Of a stretch of DNA of 64,000 bases, positions 54,273 to 62,425 are shown one piece after another. Both the position numbers and the translations under genes were made by a program. The notes beneath the pieces were generated by a model. The model saw only the letters and a list, made by a program, of their open reading frames with translations. It made no database searches and was not told the origin of the DNA. Numbering within the stretch: the stretch's first letter is position 1; each line of letters starts with the position of its first letter. The stretch is from Thermoplasmata archaeon (GTDB lineage Archaea; Thermoplasmatota; Thermoplasmata; UBA184), in the NCBI GenBank assembly GCA_021826525.1, contig JAKAZU010000002.1, positions 66,060 through 130,059 on the forward strand, read 5' to 3'.

Positions 54273-56600
54273 TCACTTCGCCGCGGGCGAACCCGGTCCT
54301 TCGCGCCAATGCGCGTACAGGGACGGGAGGTCGAGGCTCGCCCGGGTCTCCGATCCCCACGCCAGGCGCGCGGATCCCGCGGTGACGCTTCCCAGCCGGA
54401 TCCAGGATCGGCGGCCAAACAGAGCCGACAGTCTCGCGGTCTCGTCCGGGCGAACCTCGACGATCCATCGAGAGCCACCCTCGGCGGCGAGGGCCCGCGC
54501 GGCCGTCGCGAGGCCCAGGTTCTCCAGGTCAACGTCGAACCCGAGGCCGCCTCCGAACGCCATTTCGGCCAGGCAGACTGCGAGGCCACCGTCCGACACA
54601 TCGTGGACGGCGCGGACGGCTCCGGAGCGGATCGCCCGGAGCAGGCGTTCCCCGTCCTCTCTCAGCCCGAGCGGATCGGTCGGGGGGAGAGGTGCGTTCG
54701 CGACCGCGTTGCTACGCGCCCACAGCGAACCGCCGAGCTCGGGGCGGTTCGGGCCGAGCACGAAGAGCGGGTCCGAGGCGGACTTAAGATCGCTCGTGGC
54801 CGCGCGACGGAGGTCATCGACGATCCCGGTTGCCATCACCACCGGGGTCGGCAGGATCTCGCGGCCGATGCCCCCGTTGTACAGGCTCACGTTCCCGGAG
54901 GGTACCGCGAGGCCGAGCGCGCGGGCGCCGGCCGCGAGGCCCCGGACGACCCGATCGAAGTCTCCCAGCACGCGAGGGTCCTCGGGGTTCCCAAAGTTGA
55001 GGCAGTTCGTGAACGCGTCGGGCCGAGCTCCGACGGCATACAGGTTTCGAGCGGCCTCCTCGACCACCGCGATGCCGCCCGCGTACGGATCCTCTCGACA
55101 GAACCACGGCGCCGTGGCCACCGTCACCGCCAGTCCGCGGTAGCTCTCGGCTCGAGGGCGAAGAACGGCGGCATCGCCGTGGGAGGGAGACTGCGGGCGA
55201 CCGTGGAGCGGTCGAATCGAGGTGCGTCCTTGGACCTCGTGATCATACATGCGGATGACCCCCTCGCGAGATCTCGATGCGGGGTCGAGGACGAGTCGCT
55301 CGAAGAGGCCCCGCAGATCCGCGTCCGCCGGGCCCGCGTCCCGCCGACGAACGCTTCTCCGCGGTCGGATCGGTCGGCGTCGCGTCGGGGGATCCACCCG
55401 GAAGGAGAGCCGCAAGCGCGCGGCGGGACCGTCCTCGTACCGGATCTCCTCGTACGGGCTCCGTATCACGCTCCCGATGTCGGTGGCGGGGACGTCGTAT
55501 TGGTCGAAGATGTCCAGCACACGGTCGACGTGTCGGGGGGAAACGTCCAGGATCATGCGCTCCTGGGATTCGCTGATCCAAATCTCCCACGGGAGCAGTC
55601 CTGCCTCCCGCGGCGGAACCTTCGCGAGATCGATCGATTGGCCGAATCCACCGGCGTAGACAAGCTCGCCCGAGGCCGTCGCGAGACCGCCACCACCGAG
55701 GTCTTTCATCCCCGCGATCAGCCCCTCATCCGCGGCTTCGAGGCACGCGTGGATTAGCGGCTCCTTCATGATCGGGTTCCCCAGCTGGACCGCGCCGCGC
55801 GACTCGGACTCGCTGCGTGGGGTGAGCTCGCGCGACGCGAACGCGACGCCGCCGATGCCGTCGCGGCCGGTCCGTCCCCCCGCGAGGATCAAGCGATCCC
55901 CCGCCCGTCGAGCGCGGTTGGGTATCAGGCGGCGGCGAGGAAGGAAGCCGACACATCCTACGTTCACGAGAGGGTTGACCGTGTAGCAAGGATCGAGATA
56001 GATCCCCCCGCTCACCGTGGGGACGCCGACCCGGTTTCCATAGTCCCGGATGCCGGCTACGACTCCGGAGAACAGGTACTCGGGCGTGCGAACCCCCGTC
56101 GGCACCCGGTCGGCTACCGTGTCCAGCGGGCCAAAGAAGAGCGGGTCCGCGAGACCGATCGGCTTTCCTCCCACGGCGAGGACATCCCGTAGGATGCCCC
56201 CGATCCCCGTGGCGGCCCCGCCGTACGGCTCCACCGCGGACGGGTGATTGTGCGACTCGATGCGCAGCGCGTAGGCGAACCCCGCGTCGAAGCGCATCAC
56301 GCCCGCATCGCCGGTCCCGAGGACTCGCGCGTTCGCGCGGAGCGGCCCGAAGTGACGGCGCAGGAACGGTCGGCTCGTCTTGTAGCTGCAGTGCTCGCTC
56401 CAGCTCTGCGCCAAACCCGCGAGCTCGACGTCCGTGGGATCACGGTCGGCGTTGCGAAAGTAGCGCTGGATTCGGTCGAGTTCGATGGCGTCGAAGCCCC
56501 AGCTTCGTTCCCGGTTCGTCCGCACTAGGCTCGCTCGCGAGGCCTTCCGAACGGGGATCGACGAGACCCCGGGGCTCCAGTCGAGCTCCGACGCCGTCAT
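54273..56600 (-). CDS. purL: Phosphoribosylformylglycinamidine synthase, PurL
   Basis: Catalyses the ATP-dependent amidation of FGAR in purine synthesis. The 775-aa length is that of the small PurL that works with PurS and PurQ. Visible: QSWSEHCSYK near residue 65, ESHNHPSAVEPYGGAATGIGGI..RD, MKDLGGGGLATA, ESQERM and the second-half GDAAVLRP and HDVSDGGLAV. A Pro/Arg-rich insert (about residues 400-440) interrupts the two halves. It follows purS by 5 bp. purQ, the glutaminase, is not in the window. Confidence 0.95.
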   Translation of the reverse strand: MTASELDWSPGVSSIPVRKASRASLVRTNRERSWGFDAIELDRIQRYFRNADRDPTDVELAGLAQSWSEHCSYKTSRPFLRRHFGPLRANARVLGTGDAGVMRFDAGFAYALRIESHNHPSAVEPYGGAATGIGGILRDVLAVGGKPIGLADPLFFGPLDTVADRVPTGVRTPEYLFSGVVAGIRDYGNRVGVPTVSGGIYLDPCYTVNPLVNVGCVGFLPRRRLIPNRARRAGDRLILAGGRTGRDGIGGVAFASRELTPRSESESRGAVQLGNPIMKEPLIHACLEAADEGLIAGMKDLGGGGLATASGELVYAGGFGQSIDLAKVPPREAGLLPWEIWISESQERMILDVSPRHVDRVLDIFDQYDVPATDIGSVIRSPYEEIRYEDGPAARLRLSFRVDPPTRRRPIRPRRSVRRRDAGPADADLRGLFERLVLDPASRSREGVIRMYDHEVQGRTSIRPLHGRPQSPSHGDAAVLRPRAESYRGLAVTVATAPWFCREDPYAGGIAVVEEAARNLYAVGARPDAFTNCLNFGNPEDPRVLGDFDRVVRGLAAGARALGLAVPSGNVSLYNGGIGREILPTPVVMATGIVDDLRRAATSDLKSASDPLFVLGPNRPELGGSLWARSNAVANAPLPPTDPLGLREDGERLLRAIRSGAVRAVHDVSDGGLAVCLAEMAFGGGLGFDVDLENLGLATAARALAAEGGSRWIVEVRPDETARLSALFGRRSWIRLGSVTAGSARLAWGSETRASLDLPSLYAHWREGPGSPAAK

Positions 56601-56605
56601 GTTCG

Positions 56606-56878
56606 CTAATCGGGCTGGGCCACGACGCGGACCGTATGGATCACCGGGTTCGCGAGCAGTCGATCGGCCGCTTCTTGGGCACGCGCCCGCGCGTCCTCCT
56701 CCGACAACCCTTCGAAGACGAGGTCGTAGACCCGCGCGGTACGCACTTTCGGAGCGGGGCGGACGCCGAGGAGGCTCAACGACTTCTCGATATTCTCGGC
56801 TTCGGCGTCGAGCACTCCGGGCTTCAAGGCGACACGAACTTCCACCGTGACCGATGGTCGAGTCGGCGCTACCGCCAT
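56606..56878 (-). CDS. purS: Phosphoribosylformylglycinamidine synthase subunit PurS
   Basis: The 90-aa PurS bridges PurL and PurQ to channel ammonia. The sequence VEVRVALKPGVLDAEAENIEKSLSLLGV, then VRTARVYDLVFEG and ADRLLANPVIHTVRV fits the family. First gene of purS-purL-dph6-methyltransferase. Its start is 28 nt from a CTTAAG TATA box. Confidence 0.95.
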   Translation of the reverse strand: MAVAPTRPSVTVEVRVALKPGVLDAEAENIEKSLSLLGVRPAPKVRTARVYDLVFEGLSEEDARARAQEAADRLLANPVIHTVRVVAQPD

Positions 56879-56905
56879 TCGCGGCGACGCGATGGGGCGG
56901 CCTCT

Positions 56906-56911
56906 CTTAAG
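56906..56911. promoter_or_regulatory. Palindromic CTTAAG box between purS and the S53 protease gene
   Basis: CTTAAG is centred about 30 nt upstream of the purS ATG, so it is a good TATA candidate on the minus strand. On the plus strand it would leave a leader of about 55 nt or more for the protease gene. It resembles the clpB/pyrD divergent box. Confidence 0.45.
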
Positions 56912-56988
56912 GACCCGGACCCTGCGCGGTACACTCCAGCCCAGAGGAGAGGCGGAGACGATCTCGTTTCGAGGTTGGACGAAAGATT

Positions 56989-59900
56989 ATGCGGAGTGGG
57001 CCCCCTGAAAGCCCGCCCTGGGGAAGGATCGGGCGGGAACTTCGCATGCGACCGGGGTCACGACGCGAAGGAATTCGTCCGTGGGCCGCGCTAGCCGCGG
57101 GCCTGATCGGAGTCCTTCTCGTGGGCAGCGGAGCTTCGCTCGTCGCCGGTGCCGCGTCGACGTCCGTCGGCGTTTCGGGCGGCGCGACAAGCCTTTCCCT
57201 ATCGTCGTTGCTCGTGGCGCCTCGGCTGGAGGTTTCCCAACTCGCGGGGGGCCCGTCGGACCTCAGGCCCATCGCTCCGTACAACGGTAGCATCAGCGTC
57301 TTTGTGGCGTTTGCATTTTCGAACCAGTCCCAACTCGCCCATCTTCTCGAGCGCCTTTCAAACACTCCCGCGGGACCCGACCGCACGTATCTGACCGCGG
57401 CCCAATTCGACCGCGCGTTCGCCGCGAACGCGAGCGCGTACGCAGCGGCGCGGGCGTACTTCGGCGCTCTGCGAGGGGTGAACATGACCACGTACGCCGA
57501 TCGTTCCGGCGTTTTCCTGAGCGGGCCGGCGCCTACGATCGCGCGGGCTTTCGGTGTCCGCATCGCGGAGTACTACCAGCCGAGCCGGGGCTCGTACTAC
57601 GCCGTGATAGGAGCGCCGACACTTCCCGCGCCGATCGCCTCGTCGGTGATCCAGGTGACCGGACTGTCGGATTACGTGGCGTACCACAGCGACATCGCGT
57701 CAAGGGCAAACCTCGGAGCTGCGGAAGCGCCGGTCCGGTTCGACGGCTATCCGGTGCCGAACGAGACCGCGGGCGCGCAGCTGCTCTACGGGTCGGACCT
57801 GCAGGTCGCCTACGACGAGCAGGCGCTCCTGAACATATCGGATGCGAGCGACGAAGTGGTCGCGACGATCCTGTGGGCGGGCTGCAGCGTCAATACCACG
57901 GCCAGTTGCCCCACGAACGATCTTACCGCGCCGTTCGATCCGTCCGACGTCTACGCCTACTTCAACGACACCATCCCCGCGGGCGAGTCGCATGCCACGG
58001 TGTACGGAGTTCCCTTGAATGGCGCCCCGCCGCCCGGGCCTTCGGCCGCTTTGGACCAGTCGGGTGCGGTCGTGGAGAACTCCCTCGATCTCGAGATGGT
58101 CGGCAGCACTGCGCCCGGCGCACAAATCTACAACGTCTACGGTACCAACTCCGGGGTGTCCGAAACGGACAACGCGATGGCGTCCATCCTGAACCCGCCA
58201 GCCGGATCCCCGCTCGAGAACGTTCAGGTGGTCTCGAACTCGTGGGGAGGCCCCGATGAAGTGAACGCTGCCTGGAGCCAGGACATGGAGGAGGCGGCGG
58301 CTCGCGGAATCACGGTCCTCGCGGCGACGGGAGATTCGGGAGACAATACCGAATCCACGAGCTACCTCGGCACCACGGTCGAGTTCCCCTCCACGGTCGC
58401 CTACAACACCTACGGCGTCATAGCGGTCGGTGGCACTACCCTCCGGTTGGATCTCCAGCACGGGGCCAATTATCTTCACATGCTCAACCAGACGGCATGG
58501 TACGACGTCAATGCCGATGGTGGCACGAACGTTCTTGGGAGCACGGGAGGCACGAGTTCCCTATACTCCGAACCCTCGTGGCAGGCGAACTCCGAAGCCA
58601 ACTCCTACATCGTCTCCTATGCGAGCCAGCACGAGGCTACGAGCGGCCAGCGCGGCGTGCCGGACGTCGCGGCGATCGCGAACAATACCTACGTGTTCTA
58701 CCCGACCCCGGGCGGACGTCCCACGCTCGGGGCGGTCGCCGGGACCTCCGTCGCCGCGCCGGTCACCGCGGGGCTCGTCGCGGAGATCGACGCGGTCCTC
58801 GGCCGGTACGGTCAACCTCCGCTCGGGTTCGCCGATCCCGCGATCTATCAGTGGGCGAACGAGTACGATCAGACACCGCCTCCGCTTGCCAATGGTGGCG
58901 CGACGGGAACAGATCCCGTGGGCTCTTGGACCTCCATGTTGCCGAGTTCCCCCGTATCGTTCATCACGAGCGGACACAACCTCCTCTTCCCCGCCCAGGC
59001 CGGATATAGCCTCGTCACGGGATGGGGATCTCTCGACGCGTACAACTTCACCGCGTATCTCCTCGACGATAACTACTCAGGATCGGGGTTCGCGCTCAAC
59101 GGAGTCGGCGCCCAACTCTCCCTATCGGGGCTCTCCGTATACAGCCGCGGAGGGAGCTACAACGCGTCGGTCCAGTTGAACGCCGTCATCGCGAACAGCT
59201 TGGGAGCGCCGCTCTACTGGGTTCAGAACGTGATCTATCTCAACGCGACGTCGGGTGGAGCGTGGGCCGCAAATTACACCGGCTGGATCTCCTACCCCTA
59301 TTTTGGCCTCTATCCGGGAGCGACGATCTACACCTACGACTTCCCGGTATCGGGAACGACGATCGTGACCCCGAAGGTCTGGTCGATGACGATCTCGTTG
59401 TCCGGCAGCGGAGCCGGTCGGACGCTCACCTTCGGTGTCAACGGCCAGGTCCTTTCGCTCTCCGTCCCGGGCGCTTCGTTCATCATCGCAGGGTACAACT
59501 ACGATTACTTCTGGCAAGGGCAGGAGTTCACGAATGGACCGTTTGCGAACAGCGCGTTTGCCGGCGACTCGGGAGGGCTCGACCCGCAGCTGGCCTTGGT
59601 GGGAGGACCCACCCTCGGACAGGGCATCTTCGGCCCTTCGACGACGGGCCAGCTGACGCTCACGGTCCAGGAGACCGGCCGATCGGCCTTCGTCGATGCG
59701 CCCGGCGCCGCGGCGATCCACGGGAGCGTGAGCCAGACCGGGGAGACGGCCACGAACCTGACCTGGGTCGGTAGCGGGTCGAACTGGAACGTTTCGTACG
59801 AGGCGGGCGCGAGCGACCAGGGAGTGGTCCTGTACAGCGTGCTCGATGCCGGGAACCCCGCGCTCGTCGGTTCGGCGAGGTACTCGGTCAATTTCACCGA

Positions 59901-60834
59901 GACCGGACTGCCGAGGGACTCGACCTGGACCCTCGCTCTCGAGGGCTCGGGCGCCCCGCCGGCCATCACGTGCGTCGTGGGGAGCGTCGGAGCCGGTTGC
60001 AACGGAACGACGATCTCGTTCGAGCTCGGTAACGGGACCTTCAATTTCGAAACCTGGACCTTAAGCAACTACCTGCCTCGGACGGGTTCGGGCGCCCTGA
60101 GCGTTCACGGGGCCGCTCTCAACGAATCCGTCGAATTTGCCATGCCGCCCACCGGCGAGTACGTGATCACGTTCGAGGAGTCCGGACTTCCCCGCGGTAC
60201 GATTTGGGCGGTCACCTCGATCGGACCCACCGGCCCGGACAACGGTTCCTCCCCGGGTCCGGTCGTTCAGTTCCCCTTGGCCCCAGGTGCCTACCGGTAT
60301 GCGGTGGCCCCCACCGCCGGCTACGCGGCGACTCCCGCCTTCGGATCGTTCCGCGTGGTGAACTCCACGCAGGTACTGTCGATCTCGTTCGCGCCGATGG
60401 GGTCGTCGGGTTCAACGTTCGCCGACCTAGGCTCGCTGTGTGTCGCCGAGACCTGCGGATTTCCGCTCATCTACCTGTTGGTGGGTATCGCGATCGTGGC
60501 CGGAGCGATCGCCGCAATAGGATCGCGGTTGAGCCGCCGGGCCGAACGCCGGGAGCGAACCGCGCGTGCGGCCCGGGCGACGGCCTCCCCACCGGTCGGT
60601 CCTTCCGACGCGGCGGTCCCATCCACCACGTGGTCGCCTCCCGGCCTTCGTCACCCCGCCGAGCCCTCTTCGCCGGGCCGGGACCCGGAGCTGGCGGCTC
60701 CGGGATCGCCGCCTCCCGCGGACCCTCCCCTCTCCATCGTCTGCCCGACGTGCGGGTCCTCGATCCCGACCACGGCCCGATACTGCCCCTCCTGCGGGAC
60801 GGCCGCTCCGCCCTCGGTCCCTCCGCACCGCTGA
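56989..60834 (+). CDS. Membrane-anchored S53 (sedolisin/kumamolisin-like) protease with cytoplasmic zinc ribbon
   Basis: A 1281-residue serine-carboxyl protease. After a signal-like segment (about 30-55) comes a pro-kumamolisin activation domain (about 100-200), then the catalytic domain with Glu363 and Asp367 (E-x3-D), the oxyanion Asp449 in GDSGDN and Ser587 in GTSVAAP. The E-to-Asp449 spacing (86) equals that of kumamolisin. Downstream are beta-rich domains, two F-x-E-x-GLP-R motifs about 93 residues apart, one transmembrane helix (about 1160-1185) and a Pro-rich tail ending in C-x2-C-x10-C-x2-C. The start could also be ATG 57046. Such enzymes work best in acid, outside the cell. Confidence 0.87.
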   Translation: MRSGPPESPPWGRIGRELRMRPGSRREGIRPWAALAAGLIGVLLVGSGASLVAGAASTSVGVSGGATSLSLSSLLVAPRLEVSQLAGGPSDLRPIAPYNGSISVFVAFAFSNQSQLAHLLERLSNTPAGPDRTYLTAAQFDRAFAANASAYAAARAYFGALRGVNMTTYADRSGVFLSGPAPTIARAFGVRIAEYYQPSRGSYYAVIGAPTLPAPIASSVIQVTGLSDYVAYHSDIASRANLGAAEAPVRFDGYPVPNETAGAQLLYGSDLQVAYDEQALLNISDASDEVVATILWAGCSVNTTASCPTNDLTAPFDPSDVYAYFNDTIPAGESHATVYGVPLNGAPPPGPSAALDQSGAVVENSLDLEMVGSTAPGAQIYNVYGTNSGVSETDNAMASILNPPAGSPLENVQVVSNSWGGPDEVNAAWSQDMEEAAARGITVLAATGDSGDNTESTSYLGTTVEFPSTVAYNTYGVIAVGGTTLRLDLQHGANYLHMLNQTAWYDVNADGGTNVLGSTGGTSSLYSEPSWQANSEANSYIVSYASQHEATSGQRGVPDVAAIANNTYVFYPTPGGRPTLGAVAGTSVAAPVTAGLVAEIDAVLGRYGQPPLGFADPAIYQWANEYDQTPPPLANGGATGTDPVGSWTSMLPSSPVSFITSGHNLLFPAQAGYSLVTGWGSLDAYNFTAYLLDDNYSGSGFALNGVGAQLSLSGLSVYSRGGSYNASVQLNAVIANSLGAPLYWVQNVIYLNATSGGAWAANYTGWISYPYFGLYPGATIYTYDFPVSGTTIVTPKVWSMTISLSGSGAGRTLTFGVNGQVLSLSVPGASFIIAGYNYDYFWQGQEFTNGPFANSAFAGDSGGLDPQLALVGGPTLGQGIFGPSTTGQLTLTVQETGRSAFVDAPGAAAIHGSVSQTGETATNLTWVGSGSNWNVSYEAGASDQGVVLYSVLDAGNPALVGSARYSVNFTETGLPRDSTWTLALEGSGAPPAITCVVGSVGAGCNGTTISFELGNGTFNFETWTLSNYLPRTGSGALSVHGAALNESVEFAMPPTGEYVITFEESGLPRGTIWAVTSIGPTGPDNGSSPGPVVQFPLAPGAYRYAVAPTAGYAATPAFGSFRVVNSTQVLSISFAPMGSSGSTFADLGSLCVAETCGFPLIYLLVGIAIVAGAIAAIGSRLSRRAERRERTARAARATASPPVGPSDAAVPSTTWSPPGLRHPAEPSSPGRDPELAAPGSPPPADPPLSIVCPTCGSSIPTTARYCPSCGTAAPPSVPPHR

Positions 60835-60862
60835 CGGATCGCGATCGTCCGCGCTCCGCCGG

Positions 60863-60883
60863 CCGCCGCCGGGTTTGCGGCGG
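60863..60883 (+). repeat. G+C-rich stem-loop after the S53 protease gene
   Basis: CCGCCGC (60863-60869) pairs with GCGGCGG (60877-60883) across a 7-nt loop, 28 nt after the stop and upstream of the next promoter. Confidence 0.4.
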
Positions 60884-60917
60884 GGGTGGGAGTCCGCGAA
60901 CTCGCTCGCCGCTTAGC

Positions 60918-60925
60918 ATATATAG
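60918..60925 (+). promoter_or_regulatory. TATA box for the small-protein operon
   Basis: ATATATAG is centred about 45 nt before the ATG at 60967, giving a leader of about 20 nt, and is likely to drive the following two or three genes. Confidence 0.55.
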
Positions 60926-60966
60926 GGGTCCTTTTTCGAGTCGCCGGCTCGGGGGTCCGGCCACTG

Positions 60967-61140
60967 ATGGAGGAGCTCATTTGCAACGTAGAATTCCTCC
61001 GAAGCGGCTCGGAGACCGTCGCTCGGGTTTCGAGCGAAGCCGGCGGCGTTCGCGAGTACCACGCCCCGTCGAGCAACGCCGTCATCGACCAAGTGATCAA
61101 CGACCTCCAAGAGGAGTTCGAGTCGAGCCCCGAGACGTAG
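60967..61140 (+). CDS. 57-residue protein of unknown function
   Basis: Starts MEELICNVEFLRSGSETVARVSSEAGG and ends with an acidic amphipathic helix (NAVIDQVINDLQEEFE). I do not recognise it. The pattern, two beta strands then a helix, looks folded. It has a TATA box about 45 nt upstream and is followed 71 bp later by a Shine-Dalgarno-led regulator gene. The ATG at 60967 is chosen over a longer frame that starts upstream of the TATA box. Confidence 0.6.
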   Translation: MEELICNVEFLRSGSETVARVSSEAGGVREYHAPSSNAVIDQVINDLQEEFESSPET

Positions 61141-61211
61141 GTCACGGGATTGAGGCTGGCATTCGCGGGGAGAGGAGCGGAGCGTCGCGTCCGAGCGTAC
61201 GGAGGAACAGG

Positions 61212-61550
61212 ATGAATAACCCAACGCCCAAAGGGCCGGTCAGCCGAACGGTCGAGAGCGCCTTCACGAAGGTCTGGGGCGACGAGCATGTGGTGGCCCT
61301 GATCGCGCTGAAGGTCGAGACGAGCGAGGCCGACACTGTGGCCAGCGAGGTCGCGAAGTTCACGGAGGTCGACGATGTTTTCCTCGTTACCGGGGACACC
61401 GACATCTTCCTCAAGGTCCGATTCCCCCGCTACGACGAGCTCAAGGAGTTCGTCCTGCACCGGCTCCCGGCCGTCCGCGGGATCCGCGAGACGCGGACGC
61501 TGCTGGTCGTTACGGCCTACAAGGAGAGTGGGGAGGTGAGCCGCCCATGA
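61212..61550 (+). CDS. Stand-alone Lrp/AsnC ligand-binding (RAM) domain protein
   Basis: The 112-residue protein lacks the helix-turn-helix of Lrp regulators and consists of one RAM alpha/beta domain: VVALIALKVETSEADTVASEVAKFTEVDDVFLVTGDTDIFLKVRF and LPAVRGIRETRTLLVV. Such single-domain proteins bind amino acids and modulate full-length regulators. A GGAGG 6 nt before ATG 61212 fixes the start. It overlaps the UPF0147 gene by ATGA. Confidence 0.87.
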   Translation: MNNPTPKGPVSRTVESAFTKVWGDEHVVALIALKVETSEADTVASEVAKFTEVDDVFLVTGDTDIFLKVRFPRYDELKEFVLHRLPAVRGIRETRTLLVVTAYKESGEVSRP

Positions 61551-61849
61551 GCGGACCGGCAAGCCCGCCGCCTTCGCTGGAGACGCTGCCCGCCGACGGC
61601 CGATCGGAGGAACTGGCCCGGATCGGCTCGTCGCTCGGTCAGCTCGCCGAGGATCTCTCGGTTCCCCGCAACGTCCGGCGCGGGGCCCAAGCCGCTCGCG
61701 AAGAGCTCGCCCGTCCTCGCGCGGCGCTAGACGTACGGATCGCATCCGCGGTGAGCGTCCTCGACGACCTCGCGAGCGATCCGAACCTTCCGACCCACGG
61801 GCGGACGGCGATCTGGTCCCTCATGTCCCAATTGGAGAGCATCCGGTGA
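61547..61849 (+). CDS. UPF0147 family protein
   Basis: A 100-residue protein with the family core in its second half: LAEDLSVPRNVRRGAQAAREEL, then VRIASAVSVLDDLASDPNLPTHGRTAIWSLMSQLESI. UPF0147 is an all-helical archaeal family of unknown function. The N-terminal 35 residues are a low-complexity extension. ATGA overlap with the RAM-domain gene, 59 bp before tRNA-Lys. Confidence 0.9.
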   Translation: MSGPASPPPSLETLPADGRSEELARIGSSLGQLAEDLSVPRNVRRGAQAAREELARPRAALDVRIASAVSVLDDLASDPNLPTHGRTAIWSLMSQLESIR

Positions 61850-61929
61850 ATCGCGTTGGGAATACCCTGAAATACGTTGACCCGGTCTCTCGCGCCGAGG
61901 GCAGGATCGGGCCCGTAGCTCAGCCCGGT

Positions 61930-61960
61930 AGGCCGCAGGCAGGCGCCTTCGGCCCGGGAC
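61930..61960 (+). other. D-loop intron (20/21) of tRNA-Lys
   Basis: The central helix CCCG (61924-61927) pairs with CGGG (61955-61958). The 3-nt bulges GTA (61928-61930) and ACA (61959-61961) are cut after their second base, and the inner helix GGCCG/CGGCC (61931-61935/61950-61954) completes the fold. The outer D-stem is separated from the central helix by AG on one strand. Confidence 0.8.
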
Positions 61961-61999
61961 AGAGCAGCTGGCTTTTAACCAGTTGGCCGGGGGTTCGAA

Positions 62000-62037
62000 C
62001 GCGGGTGCCGCTCGACGTGTCTCGGACCCGCCGAAAT
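62000..62037 (+). other. T-loop intron (59/60) of tRNA-Lys
   Basis: A textbook bulge-helix-bulge. The outer helix is the T-stem. The central helix is TTCG (61994-61997) with CGAA (62032-62035). The 3-nt bulges are AAC (61998-62000) and ATT (62036-62038), and the inner helix is GCGGGT (62001-62006) with ACCCGC (62026-62031). Cutting after the second base of each bulge restores TTCGAAT. Confidence 0.9.
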
Positions 62038-62081
62038 TCCCCCCGGGCCCGCTCCCCCCTCCGCATCCCCTCTGAGGTTCC

Positions 62082-62423
62082 ATGAGTCCTACTCGAGCCC
62101 GCGCGTCCTCGCGCTCCAGGAAGTCCGCCGCCAAGACCGCAACCCCGCCACGCCCGTTCGTGGCCCATCGTCTCGTCCCGCCGCACGAGCTGCTCAGCGA
62201 AGAGGAATCGAAGCGCGTGCTCGCGGAGCTCCGCACGGTGCCCGAACGGCTACCGAAGATCCTGCTACAGGATCCGGGCCTCAACACCGATCCCGAGTTC
62301 GTGAAGGCGAAGGAGGCGGGGATGCCGCTCGGAGGGCGCCTCGTGCGGATCCGTCGCCCCAGCGATACGGCCGGCCTCTCGATCGCCTATCGGGTGATTG
62401 TCGCAGGTACCGGGGGTCCGTAG
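62082..62423 (+). CDS. rpoH: RNA polymerase subunit H (Rpb5 C-terminal homologue)
   Basis: The 113-residue subunit contacts downstream DNA in archaeal RNA polymerase. A basic 25-residue N-terminus precedes the Rpb5 core: FVAHRLVPPHELLSEEE, LLQDPGLNTDPEFVKAKEAG and GRLVRIRRPSDTAGLSIAYRVIV. A GAGGT lies just upstream of the ATG. It stands immediately before rpoB, the usual archaeal order. Confidence 0.96.
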   Translation: MSPTRARASSRSRKSAAKTATPPRPFVAHRLVPPHELLSEEESKRVLAELRTVPERLPKILLQDPGLNTDPEFVKAKEAGMPLGGRLVRIRRPSDTAGLSIAYRVIVAGTGGP

Positions 62424-62425
62424 CC

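Larger units (their letters stand above)
61909..62051 (+). tRNA. tRNA-Lys(UUU) with two introns
   Basis: The acceptor stem GGGCCCG (61909-61915) pairs 7/7 with CGGGCCC (62044-62050), discriminator G at 62051. D-stem GCTC (61918-61921)/GAGC (61962-61965). Anticodon stem GCTGG/CCAGT with anticodon TTT at 61974-61976. T-stem GGGGG/CCCCC. A 31-nt insert interrupts the D-loop (61930-61960) and a 38-nt insert the T-loop (62000-62037). Removing both yields a standard 74-nt tRNA-Lys with loops AGCCCGGTA and TTCGAAT. CCA is not encoded. Neither insert is at the usual 37/38 site. Confidence 0.92.
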
